From contig CAAFUD010000014.1 of assembly GCA_900766125.1 (NCBI GenBank), forward strand, positions 1-6,573: a stretch of DNA of 6,573 bases. Reading direction: 5' to 3'. Positions 1-6,315 of this stretch are shown one piece after another; positions within the stretch are counted from its first letter, which is position 1, and the number at the start of each line of letters is the position of its first letter. This DNA is from an uncultured Veillonella sp. Its GTDB lineage: Bacteria; Bacillota; Negativicutes; Veillonellales; Veillonellaceae. The position numbers and the translations under genes are program-made. The notes below the pieces were generated by a model. That model saw nothing but the letters and a program-made list of their open reading frames with translations. It did not search any database and had not been told where the DNA came from.

Positions 1-782
1 GCATGTAAGCATTGACGTGTATAAGGTTTATTGCGTGTCCCATACATGGCATCTCCCACAATAGGATGACCAATGTGTTCCATGTGCACGCGGATTTGAT
101 GTGTTCTGCCGGTTAATAATTTGAACTTCAATAGCGTATGTTCGCCTTCGTGACCAAGAACGGTATATTCCGTTTGAGCCGGTTGACCAAACTCATCGAT
201 GACACGGCGATTATCAAATACTGGATCAACACCAATAGGTTCATCAACTACGCCAGCTTCGTTAATACAGCCTTCTACTAAGCCTGTGTAGATACGGTCG
301 ATACGACCAGCTTGTAATTCATCACTGTAATATTGCTGAGCTTCCTTTGTTTTACCAAAGAGAATACAACCAGATGTGTCTCGATCAAGACGATGTACAG
401 GGCGCACCTTATGAACTACACCTTTTTTCGCATAATACCCAGCCACATAGTTACTCAATGTACCAGATTTAGTTTGTCCCGCTGGATGAACAAGCATGAA
501 TGGAGCTTTATCAACCACCAAGGTATGAGCATCTTCGTAGAGAACTGTAATAGGACCTTTTTCTACATCGACGCCATAGTCCTTATCCTGTGGTAATTCC
601 AAAGTTAATACATCACCCTTTTTGAGGGAGCGCTGGGAATGGGCTACACGGCTATTTACTTTCACCCGTTTCTTGCGGAACATCATTTGAATATCTCGAG
701 AGGATAATGAAAAGCGCTCCTTTACATATTTAGAAACCGTCAATTCTGTTGGTTCTTTCACCGTATACGTTTTCCAGTTCAT
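1..782 (-). CDS. RluA-family 23S rRNA pseudouridine synthase (RluD-like), C-terminus cut by window edge
   Basis: This gene isomerises uridine to pseudouridine in structured RNA, most likely 23S rRNA, in the cytoplasm. About 260 codons are visible from an ATG at 782. An S4-like RNA-binding domain covers residues ~13-60 (SSRDIQ, RKKRVKVN, LKKGD). The catalytic domain starts near residue 77. The family signature HRLDRDTSG lies at 130-138, so Asp133 is the catalytic aspartate. A second conserved block, TGRTHQIRVH, comes near residue 230, followed by GHPIVGDAMYG. Family members are usually about 290-310 residues, so roughly 30-50 are missing beyond the edge. The start is only one base past the stop of the acetyltransferase (TAATATG). 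The GGTGG of that gene's last two Trp codons can act as the ribosome site, which indicates an operon with translational coupling. The family is certain; the target uridine (RluA, RluC, RluD or a Firmicute paralogue) cannot be told from sequence. Confidence 0.93.
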   Translation of the reverse strand, partial: MNWKTYTVKEPTELTVSKYVKERFSLSSRDIQMMFRKKRVKVNSRVAHSQRSLKKGDVLTLELPQDKDYGVDVEKGPITVLYEDAHTLVVDKAPFMLVHPAGQTKSGTLSNYVAGYYAKKGVVHKVRPVHRLDRDTSGCILFGKTKEAQQYYSDELQAGRIDRIYTGLVEGCINEAGVVDEPIGVDPVFDNRRVIDEFGQPAQTEYTVLGHEGEHTLLKFKLLTGRTHQIRVHMEHIGHPIVGDAMYGTRNKPYTRQCLH

Positions 783-783
783 A

Positions 784-1977
784 TTACCACCATTCGTTAA
801 TATATGTTTTTTGTTCAGGATAGAGAATATCGAAGAATTCTAGCCATTCTTCATTAGCTGAAAGTTTACCTTCAAAAGCAAGATCACGAGCGGTTAATGT
901 GCCCATTAAAAGTTGGCTCAAAGCACCGACTTCAACAGTAATATCTACGTCCCCATCTAATGTGTCAGACACCTTTTTAACAGATGGAGTCAATGCACCG
1001 CCATATTGGACTTCATAGCACCCTTCATTCCACTCACAAAGGCTATCTTTTACACCAAAGGTCATTGTAATAGGCATCATCAAAGCCTCTGGGTTTACAG
1101 GAATGGATTCGAAGGCAGCTTTCACATCCACAATACGGCTCATCATGTACGGCATTGTGGAATGTCCGCTTTTACCATCTGGATAGAAGCGATAGTATGT
1201 ATCGTGAAGGCCCTCATTCCAACGAATAGTAGTGCCTTGAGAACGGTGATTATAGAAGTAATTCAACAATGCTCGTTGTGCACGACGTGTAATATAAACT
1301 AATTCGGATACAGGAATTTCTGGTTGACCTAAGCGATACACCGCATAGCCTTCTATAACACCTTCATCATTGCGCACTACAGCGATATTCACGCCTTCCG
1401 CAAAGAAGCTGCCGAGCAAGCGTTTCCATTCCTTTTCACCGCGCTCGGCATAACCAGAAAGACGGGCTGTATATGTTTTATATACAGGATCAAGCAATGT
1501 CCATTGGTCAACGCTATTAAGTAAACCAAAGCTCAAGGATTTATCAGTCATAGGGCGCAAGTCCTCAAGAGACATAGTGTTCACCCATTGATGTGCATAG
1601 AGTTCCCAACCATATTGTTGGTAGAATGCAGCCTTGGAAGGCATTAAAATCGTCAATGCTTGACCTCGGTTGCGAAGTTCTTCAAGAGAAGCCTTTAACA
1701 ACGCACCACCTACGCCACCACGACGAGCCGCTGGATGTGTGGCTACGCCAACCATATAGCTTGTAGGCAATACAGCACCACGAACATTGATATTATATTG
1801 ACGCAAATGAACGGTACTCAATAATTGATCTTGTTCAAGACCAACCATTGTATTTTCTGGTTCATAGCAATTTGTAAAGTAATATTGGAAGAATGGATCT
1901 TCCTTTGGTTCAAAGCAGTACGCCCATAGATTTTCCACATGTGGCGTATCTTGAGCTGTTGCAATTCTATATTCCAT
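784..1977 (-). CDS. Eis-like GNAT family N-acetyltransferase with C-terminal SCP2-like domain
   Basis: This is a 397-residue acetyl-CoA-dependent N-acetyltransferase of the Eis-like group, which in other bacteria acetylates aminoglycosides or protein lysines; the substrate here is unknown. The N-terminal GNAT domain (residues ~1-130) contains the acetyl-CoA pyrophosphate loop ARRGGVGGAL at ~84-93, preceded by the strand MVGVATHP. The LMPSKAAFYQQYGW segment at ~112-124 corresponds to the Eis region holding the catalytic tyrosine; Tyr119 is my tentative choice. A second GNAT-like domain follows, then an SCP2-like region from ~290. In Eis the C-terminal carboxylate helps catalysis; here the protein ends in Trp-Trp. 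The open frame continues 30 codons upstream to 2067. I choose the ATG at 1977 because GAGGA lies 7 bases before it, MEYRIATAQD is a typical GNAT start, and the likely transcription start is near 2065. It is first gene of an operon with the RluA-like gene. Confidence 0.88.
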   Translation of the reverse strand: MEYRIATAQDTPHVENLWAYCFEPKEDPFFQYYFTNCYEPENTMVGLEQDQLLSTVHLRQYNINVRGAVLPTSYMVGVATHPAARRGGVGGALLKASLEELRNRGQALTILMPSKAAFYQQYGWELYAHQWVNTMSLEDLRPMTDKSLSFGLLNSVDQWTLLDPVYKTYTARLSGYAERGEKEWKRLLGSFFAEGVNIAVVRNDEGVIEGYAVYRLGQPEIPVSELVYITRRAQRALLNYFYNHRSQGTTIRWNEGLHDTYYRFYPDGKSGHSTMPYMMSRIVDVKAAFESIPVNPEALMMPITMTFGVKDSLCEWNEGCYEVQYGGALTPSVKKVSDTLDGDVDITVEVGALSQLLMGTLTARDLAFEGKLSANEEWLEFFDILYPEQKTYINEWW

Positions 1978-2071
1978 AAGTATATCCTCGTTATAGTATA
2001 AAAAACACTCTCTATCTGTGGCATCACCATGATGATACAAAATATAATCAAATAGATAGGCTAACACTTCT

Positions 2072-2080
2072 ATTATAACA
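2072..2080 (-). promoter_or_regulatory. Extended -10 promoter of the acetyltransferase-rluA operon
   Basis: Read on the minus strand, this is TGTTATAAT, a perfect TATAAT with the TG of an extended -10 element. No good -35 lies at 16-18 bases, which fits an extended -10 promoter. It sits immediately past the terminator of the upstream gene and predicts transcription from about 2065, leaving a leader of ~88 bases before the ATG at 1977. It is a motif call only. Confidence 0.5.
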
Positions 2081-2115
2081 AAAAGGAGCTATGAAGCACA
2101 TCGGCTTCATAGCTC
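2081..2115 (-). terminator. Rho-independent terminator of the DUF2156 gene (possibly bidirectional)
   Basis: Perfect 11-bp inverted arms (2086-2096 and 2105-2115, GAGCTATGAAG / CTTCATAGCTC) enclose an 8-base loop. On the minus strand the stem is followed by CTTTTTG, the expected U-tract. It begins only 6 bases past the DUF2156 stop. The other strand also carries a T-rich run (ATTTTTATTT), so it might work both ways, although no plus-strand gene is seen to its left. Confidence 0.88.
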
Positions 2116-2121
2116 AGATTT

Positions 2122-3057
2122 TTATTTACCGCCTGTCGCATTATCTGCTTCATTAGCATATACTGCATCATATTTTTCAGCAAAGTGATCTGGATTATAA
2201 GATTCTTTTGCTTGACGAAGACCAGGCAAGCCCATATCTTCTTCACGGTTAATGAATTCTACTTCGCTAAATTCATGACGAATGAATTCATTATTGATTG
2301 CTTGATACAAACCACGGATATCTGGATTTGCCTTTTCAATGTGAATCAACGCCATTTTATCATTCAATAATTCACCGATACTGAAAGCTTCAACGCGGCC
2401 AAACAATTTGATGGCGCCACCTTTAAGCCCTAGTGTCTCCCAATTATCAAATAATAAGTTGATAGCAACCAATTCATCTTCGATACCTTCTTCATGATGA
2501 GTTTCTACCCAAGATGCTGCTGTTTCGCGGCACAATGGAATGATATCTTCTGTAATTGGCATATATTCATAATTAGAATATTGCATGCGGAATTGGTTCA
2601 AATGATTTTTCTTTTGACGGAACTTCTTACCAGATAAGTTGATAAGATCTTCAGATTTGTAAATGTATTCGTAGTTGTCGCGGTCAGGTGTAAATTCATA
2701 ACGACCAGGACATAACTCTTCCATACGCTCTTTTACAACTTTGCTAACACCTTTGAAAAGGAATGGCAAATTATTTTCTACGAACCATTCTTTAGCGCGT
2801 AACAAACCATCAAGGAACTTTGCATCTTTACCGGCAAACGGAGGCAATAGGAATGGTTCACGTTTACCGCCACCTTGGATGTACAATACGCCGTTTTCCT
2901 CAGCCCAACGAATACCATACGCATCTTGCCACATAAATAATGTAGTAAAGCAATTATCAGATGCTTCGTAATGATGTTGTTCAAAATATTTATCGATTAA
3001 TGGTTTGTCTCTTAGTTCAAAACGTTTAAATTCTAAAATAATAATCCCTCCTATCAA
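2122..3057 (-). CDS. DUF2156 / MprF C-terminal-like protein (LPG_synthase_C fold)
   Basis: This is a soluble protein of about 305-311 residues of the DUF2156 family, related to the cytoplasmic aminoacyl-transferase domain of MprF (lysyl-phosphatidylglycerol synthase), which has a double GNAT-like fold. Recognisable parts are the opening LEFKRFELRDKPLIDKYFEQ, the SDNCFTTLFMWQDAY segment, FRQKKNHLNQF in the middle, and the C-terminal EFINREEDMGLPGLRQAKESY, close to the 'N.e.dlG..gLR..K..y.P' pattern of the family. No membrane segment is present, so it lacks the flippase part of MprF. Whether it moves an aminoacyl group is unknown. The start is uncertain. The listed TTG (3057) lies upstream of a near-ideal AGGAGGG (3052-3046), and 7 bases past the SD is an in-frame ATT (3039) that would give MLEFKRFEL. 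The gene ends 6 bases before a strong terminator and seems to have its own promoter within the end of the adaptor gene. Confidence 0.85.
   Translation of the reverse strand: MIGGIIILEFKRFELRDKPLIDKYFEQHHYEASDNCFTTLFMWQDAYGIRWAEENGVLYIQGGGKREPFLLPPFAGKDAKFLDGLLRAKEWFVENNLPFLFKGVSKVVKERMEELCPGRYEFTPDRDNYEYIYKSEDLINLSGKKFRQKKNHLNQFRMQYSNYEYMPITEDIIPLCRETAASWVETHHEEGIEDELVAINLLFDNWETLGLKGGAIKLFGRVEAFSIGELLNDKMALIHIEKANPDIRGLYQAINNEFIRHEFSEVEFINREEDMGLPGLRQAKESYNPDHFAEKYDAVYANEADNATGGK
3046..3052 (-). promoter_or_regulatory. Strong Shine-Dalgarno inside the annotated N-terminus of the DUF2156 gene
   Basis: On the minus strand this reads AGGAGGG. It is the strongest ribosome site near this gene, but no ATG, GTG or TTG follows at a usable distance in frame. 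The codons downstream are ATT ATT ATT TTA GAA. The site therefore suggests initiation at ATT 3039, or an ATG lost by mutation or sequencing error. The alternative TTG at 3057 has a GAGG only 3 bases upstream. Confidence 0.55.
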
Positions 3058-3108
3058 ATTCCTCAGTCGAGGTATTTACCATGGGTACATACAACCACAT
3101 GGTTCTTC

Positions 3109-3138
3109 ATTATAATTTAACAGATTCACCTAATTCAA
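3109..3138 (-). promoter_or_regulatory. Predicted promoter of the DUF2156 gene, inside the 3' end of the adaptor gene
   Basis: The minus strand shows TTGAAT (3138-3133), an 18-base spacer and a perfect TATAAT (3114-3109). The -10 overlaps the TAA stop of the adaptor gene. Transcription would begin near 3102, giving a leader of about 45-60 bases. No terminator lies between the two genes, so read-through from the adaptor gene is also possible. Confidence 0.45.
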
Positions 3139-4228
3139 AGTTTCCGTCGGTTGTAATTACCTTATCGCCTTCGTTTAGGCCTGAAATAATGGCTACATCA
3201 TCGTCTTCTGTCATACCGACCTCAACGACACGTACGTCAACCGTATTATTTTCAGTCAATACATATACGTATTTGCCGTCTTGGTTTTCGCGAACCGCTT
3301 TGCTTGGTACAGTGAGCATCTTCGCTTTTATATCTGACTCGATGATGAGCATATAGAATTCGCCAGCCTTGATAAGGCCTTTGTCATTGTTAAAAGTAGC
3401 TTTCACAAGAACGCTTGGCACATTTTCTGGCTGAGTCACATCTACATAGGTCAATTCACCTGGTAATTCTTGGTCACCTACCTTGAGGAGTACCTTAATA
3501 CCCTTTTTAGCATCTGGTGTACCCAATTTCATCGCCGCATCACGAGGGATGCTAAGAGAAGCTACCATTGGTGTAGATTGTTGAATCATCATGAACGGAC
3601 GATCTGCAATGGCCATTTGACGGTCTTCATTGTAAATAGCAGTCACTGTACCAGCTATAGGCGCTACGATTGTAGATGCTGCCATTTGTGCAGATACTTG
3701 AGCAATTTGAGCCTCAATAGCCGCCGTATTGGCACCACCACTGCCACCACCAGTTGTTACTGTCGTAGTTTGTGGCTGAGACCGCTCTACAATGCGATCA
3801 TATTCTTTTTGAGTAATCATACCCGCTTCACGCATCTTTTGAGCTTGTGCTAATTGACCACTATCTACAGATGCTGCCGTCGTAGTTGTAACGGATGTCG
3901 CATAGGACTGAGCTTGCGCTTGCGCTAACTGACCTTGTAAGGATGCTAGCTGTTGCTGTAAAGCCGATGTATCTACAGTGGCTAAAGTTTGACCTTGTTG
4001 TACTTGGTCGCCTACTTTCACAGCATATGCGACCTGCCCCGTCAACGTCGGCGTTACCGTCGCCTTGTTAAGGGCTGTTACATTGGCATCATTATGGATC
4101 TGTAGCGGCATATCCTTGTATGTTACATCAGCAACGGATACAGTTTTCGTACCGCAACCAGCAATGGCCAAGGCCATCATCACAACACCAAGCATAGCAA
4201 CTACAGAATAAATTCGTTTTAATTTCAT
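3110..4228 (-). CDS. Periplasmic adaptor (membrane fusion protein) lipoprotein of an RND/ABC-type efflux system
   Basis: This is a 372-residue HlyD/AcrA-type adaptor that would link an inner-membrane pump to an outer-membrane channel in the periplasm. A lipoprotein signal (MKLKRIY, hydrophobic stretch, lipobox AIAGC) places the lipidated Cys at residue 25. The two half-lipoyl motifs are at ~58-86 (LTGQVAYAVKVGDQVQQGQTL) and ~187-210 (IVAPIAGTVTAIYNEDRQ). Between them is a Gln/Ala-rich hairpin with the usual AGMITQKEYDRI, but broken by Thr-rich (~111-119) and Thr/Gly/Ser (~150-166) linkers. Beta-barrel and membrane-proximal domains follow (VPSKAVRENQDGKYVYVL; VEVGMTEDDDVAIISGLNEGDKVI). I start at the ATG at 4228: AGGAAG lies 7 bases before it and the signal peptide begins exactly there. 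The open frame runs on to a TTG at 4261, but this is at the predicted transcription start. No pump or TolC gene adjoins it here, so substrate and partner are unknown. Confidence 0.88.
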   Translation of the reverse strand: MKLKRIYSVVAMLGVVMMALAIAGCGTKTVSVADVTYKDMPLQIHNDANVTALNKATVTPTLTGQVAYAVKVGDQVQQGQTLATVDTSALQQQLASLQGQLAQAQAQSYATSVTTTTAASVDSGQLAQAQKMREAGMITQKEYDRIVERSQPQTTTVTTGGGSGGANTAAIEAQIAQVSAQMAASTIVAPIAGTVTAIYNEDRQMAIADRPFMMIQQSTPMVASLSIPRDAAMKLGTPDAKKGIKVLLKVGDQELPGELTYVDVTQPENVPSVLVKATFNNDKGLIKAGEFYMLIIESDIKAKMLTVPSKAVRENQDGKYVYVLTENNTVDVRVVEVGMTEDDDVAIISGLNEGDKVITTDGNFELGESVKL

Positions 4229-4245
4229 TCTGTCACTTCCTGTCA

Positions 4246-4263
4246 TATTGATTTTTATCAATA
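4246..4263. promoter_or_regulatory. 18-bp inverted repeat between divergent genes, candidate operator
   Basis: Two perfect 7-bp arms (TATTGAT at 4246-4252, ATCAATA at 4257-4263) flank TTTT. The repeat covers the predicted +1 of the leftward adaptor promoter, and its left arm supplies the TTGAT of the rightward -35 element. A dimeric regulator bound here could control both genes. Because it is AT-rich and short, chance is not excluded, and no regulator gene lies in the window. Confidence 0.4.
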
Positions 4264-4277
4264 CCTTAGTATATCAT
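4248..4277 (+). promoter_or_regulatory. Predicted promoter of the aldo/keto reductase
   Basis: TTGATT (4248-4253), an 18-base spacer and TATCAT (4272-4277) match sigma-A consensus at 4 and 5 of 6 positions. Transcription would start near 4284, about 56 bases before the preferred ATG. The DNA is AT-rich, so other -10-like sites are available. Confidence 0.38.
4268..4276 (-). promoter_or_regulatory. Extended -10 promoter of the adaptor gene
   Basis: On the minus strand this reads TGATATACT: TATACT preceded by the TG of an extended -10. No convincing -35 is present. The predicted start near 4261 leaves a leader of about 33 bases to the ATG at 4228 and rules out the TTG at 4261 as translation start. 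Confidence 0.42.
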
Positions 4278-4339
4278 AAAATAAATTAGAATTATATGAA
4301 AGCTAATTTCTTTAATTTATGAATATAACGGAGGTTCTC

Positions 4340-5191
4340 ATGGAAGAACGGATGGACTTTAGAATATTAAATAATGGTAGCTTCATTCCCTCTATCGGTT
4401 ATGGCACTTACAAAACAGGCACCGAAGGAGAAACGGAGCAAGCCGTTGCTAATGCACTTAGCGTAGGTTACCGCTTGCTCGATACGGCTGCTTACTATGG
4501 CAACGAAGAGGCCGTTGGCAGAGGTATCAAAGCATCTGGTGTTAATCGTACAGATATTATTATTACTACAAAAATTTGGCACACCGATGCAGGCTATGAT
4601 AATACAATGCGCACTGTTGAAAGCTCTCTAAAGAAATTAGACACTAATTATATCGACATCATGCTCGTACATCAACCCCTTGGCGACTACTATGGTTCTT
4701 GGCGCGCTATGGAGGAGTTATATGATCAAAATGTATTGCGTGGTCTAGGTCTCTCTAACTTCTACGAAGATCGACTCATCGACTTGCTATACCACTGTAA
4801 TGTAAAACCTGTAGTGAACCAAATCGAGTGCCACCCGTTTAACCAACGTCAGTCCTTATTACAATTAATGCGTAAACATCAAGTAGTAGGCATGGCGTGG
4901 TCTCCATTTACTCGTGATCGCCAACCTGTATTTGACCACCCTATCATCAAGAGCTTGGCTGAAAAGTACGGCGTAAGTAAACACCAAATCATCTTACGTT
5001 GGCACATCCAACGAGGCATCATTCCATTGCCAAAGGCAAATAATGTAAGCCACATGGAAGCTAACTTTGATGTATTCGACTTCAAGCTTACTAACATCGA
5101 CATGGACGTTATGGAGTTATTAGATCAACAAGACTTCTTGGAAGATCACCACACGGCACTAGGTCTAGAAAGATTATTACAACTAAGATAA
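4340..5191 (+). CDS. Aldo/keto reductase (AKR superfamily, 2,5-diketogluconate reductase-like)
   Basis: This is a 283-residue cytoplasmic NAD(P)H-dependent oxidoreductase with an eight-stranded alpha/beta barrel, expected to reduce aldehydes or ketones; the substrate is unknown. The catalytic tetrad is complete: Asp48 and Tyr53 in LLDTAAYYGNE, Lys78 in TTKIW, His111 in LVHQP. Other family marks are GLGLSNFYEDRL (~135-146), NQIECHPFNQ (~160-169) and SPFTRD (~188-193). In the cofactor loop IPLPKANNVSHMEANFDVFDF, Lys232 is kept. The Ser after it is Ala233, and the Arg six residues on, which usually contacts the 2'-phosphate of NADPH, is His238. I choose the ATG at 4340 because GGAGG (4330-4334) lies 5 bases before it; an in-frame ATG at 4319 lacks a ribosome site. 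It is the only plus-strand gene, transcribed away from the adaptor gene and closed by the terminator at 5197-5240. Confidence 0.92.
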   Translation: MEERMDFRILNNGSFIPSIGYGTYKTGTEGETEQAVANALSVGYRLLDTAAYYGNEEAVGRGIKASGVNRTDIIITTKIWHTDAGYDNTMRTVESSLKKLDTNYIDIMLVHQPLGDYYGSWRAMEELYDQNVLRGLGLSNFYEDRLIDLLYHCNVKPVVNQIECHPFNQRQSLLQLMRKHQVVGMAWSPFTRDRQPVFDHPIIKSLAEKYGVSKHQIILRWHIQRGIIPLPKANNVSHMEANFDVFDFKLTNIDMDVMELLDQQDFLEDHHTALGLERLLQLR

Positions 5192-5196
5192 AAATA

Positions 5197-5240
5197 AAAC
5201 CACTTATATCGCTGCCTAAAAGGTTAGATATAAGTGGTTT
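5197..5240. terminator. Bidirectional Rho-independent terminator between the reductase and azlD
   Basis: Perfect 14-bp arms (AAACCACTTATATC at 5197-5210, GATATAAGTGGTTT at 5227-5240) enclose a 16-base loop that holds a small CCT/AGG helix. T-rich runs follow on both strands: GGTTTATTTATTTTATTG rightward and TTTTATTTTTATC leftward. It begins 5 bases after the reductase stop and lies 22 bases past the azlD stop, as expected for a terminator shared by convergent genes. Confidence 0.9.
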
Positions 5241-5262
5241 ATTTATTTTATTGTACTTTATT

Positions 5263-5601
5263 CTATTTAGGCACATTAAAGACGGCTTGTATAAGTATCA
5301 TATACACTACAGTACCTGCCCCAATAGACATGAACATATTTCGCTTCCATAGGTGCATGCCTACGGTCACTAATAAAGCAATAAGTTCTGGAATGCCATA
5401 AGGATAGGAAAGCACTATTGTATCTTTAAAGGTATATACAACAAGCATACCCATAACAGCTGCAGGCAATGCCTTACCTAAATACTGTACAAAATCTGGT
5501 GCCTTTTTACCGGGTGGAAAAATAAGAAAAGCGGAGAAACGTGTAAGTAATGTAGCTGCTACGACAATAGCAACGGTCATAACCATTTCAAAACTAGTCA
5601 A
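5263..5601 (-). CDS. azlD: AzlD-type subunit of branched-chain amino acid exporter
   Basis: This is the small partner of AzlC in the LIV-E (AzlCD) family, which exports branched-chain amino acids or analogues such as 4-azaleucine in Bacillus subtilis. It has about 112 residues with four probable membrane helices: ~8-22 (VMTVAIVVAATLLTRF), ~45-58 (AAVMGMLVVYTF), ~70-84 (IPELIALLVTVGMHL) and ~90-106 (MFMSIGAGTVVYMILI). The TRFSAFLIFP segment and the following LGKALPAAVMGMLVVY are typical of AzlD. The start is likely the TTG at 5601: GGAGG (5614-5610) lies 8 bases before it and it overlaps the azlC stop by 8 bases. A GTG at 5608-5610 is part of that SD itself, and an ATG at 5586 is the other option. 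Overlap suggests coupled synthesis of the two subunits. Confidence 0.88.
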   Translation of the reverse strand: MTSFEMVMTVAIVVAATLLTRFSAFLIFPPGKKAPDFVQYLGKALPAAVMGMLVVYTFKDTIVLSYPYGIPELIALLVTVGMHLWKRNMFMSIGAGTVVYMILIQAVFNVPK

Positions 5602-6307
5602 GATGTACACCTCCCCATTTATACGCTATATAACATACTACGAGCATACACCCCATAGAAGCAAGCATAAACAAGGATTTTCCCGTCAACAAAAGCATTG
5701 CTACTGCTACAACGGCTCCAACAGCACCAAAGCCTCGAATATTATTACTTTTAGCATTAAATAACATTTCAAGGAATATAACAATAAATAATCCAGGTAG
5801 CACAAAGCCAATGCCACGCAAATCTACAGATGCTAATAAATCGCCGAACAAGCCCCCTATAAAAGTGCTCACCACCCAAAAGGTATAATTAAGCCATGAT
5901 ACATGGAAGTAGAACCATTTTTCGTCTACATCATCGGGCAACTTCGTAGATACATTAATTGCAAAGCTTTCGTCACACATCCAGGCAACGGTAGGAAACC
6001 ATTTCCACCCCATATTCACATATCTCTGTAATGCAGATAAACCATAGAAAAAATGGCGCCCATTAACAAACAAGGTCAGCATAAAAGCATTTACAGGATC
6101 AAAGCCTGCCATCAGCAGCCCAATAGTTACGAACTCCATAGAGCCTGCAAAAATTGTACTAGCCAAAACAGGGGCGGTCCACCAAGGTAATCCCTGACTG
6201 GTAGCATACAAGCCAAACCCTAATCCAAGGAAGAAGAAGCTGAGTCCCATAGGAATCATAATAGGAAGCGCAAAAGAAAAGGCACTTCGATGCTTTATGT
6301 CACTCAA
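5594..6307 (-). CDS. azlC: AzlC-type large subunit of branched-chain amino acid exporter
   Basis: This is the integral-membrane large subunit of the AzlCD exporter, about 237 residues with six or seven hydrophobic segments. Family marks are the opening FSFALPIMIPMGLSFFFLGLG segment, STIFAGSMEFVTIGLL, and FVNGRHFFYGLSAL, the loop conserved in the AzlC family. FPTVAWMCDESFAI follows, and a C-terminal block of helices ends at GGVHLD. The start is inferred as TTG 6307 because AAAGGAG (6322-6316) precedes it by 8 bases. In-frame ATG 6331 and TTG 6352 lie upstream but lack ribosome sites. In B. subtilis azlCD is repressed by the Lrp-like AzlB; no such gene is present here. The stretch upstream is occupied by the hairpin cluster discussed elsewhere, so this operon's control may have been altered by an insertion. 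Confidence 0.9.
   Translation of the reverse strand: MSDIKHRSAFSFALPIMIPMGLSFFFLGLGFGLYATSQGLPWWTAPVLASTIFAGSMEFVTIGLLMAGFDPVNAFMLTLFVNGRHFFYGLSALQRYVNMGWKWFPTVAWMCDESFAINVSTKLPDDVDEKWFYFHVSWLNYTFWVVSTFIGGLFGDLLASVDLRGIGFVLPGLFIVIFLEMLFNAKSNNIRGFGAVGAVVAVAMLLLTGKSLFMLASMGCMLVVCYIAYKWGGVHLD
5610..5616 (-). promoter_or_regulatory. Shine-Dalgarno deciding the azlD start
   Basis: The minus strand reads GGGGAGG inside the azlC coding end, coding for its Gly-Gly. Spacing of 8 bases leads to TTG 5601 and makes GTG 5610 unlikely as the start. Confidence 0.55.
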
Positions 6308-6315
6308 AGGATTTT

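Noticed and set aside
333..596. Plus-strand open frame of 87 codons
   Set aside because: It lies antisense inside the RluA-like gene, whose motifs are unmistakable. The frame has no ribosome site and no recognisable content.
1006..1302. Plus-strand open frame of 98 codons
   Set aside because: It is antisense to the acetyltransferase C-terminal half; His/Cys/Ile-rich composition is that of a shadow frame.
1978..2067. 30-residue N-terminal extension of the acetyltransferase
   Set aside because: The extension has no ribosome site, begins at the predicted transcription start, and is unlike GNAT N-termini; the ATG at 1977 has GAGGA at 7 bases.
3470..3853. Plus-strand open frame of 127 codons, Arg/Cys/His/Ser-rich
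   Set aside because: It is antisense to the low-complexity Gln/Ala/Thr part of the adaptor gene, whose repeats keep stop codons rare on the other strand.
4319..4339. Upstream in-frame ATG of the aldo/keto reductase
   Set aside because: No ribosome site precedes it, whereas GGAGG lies 5 bases before the ATG at 4340; the extra residues are not part of the AKR fold.
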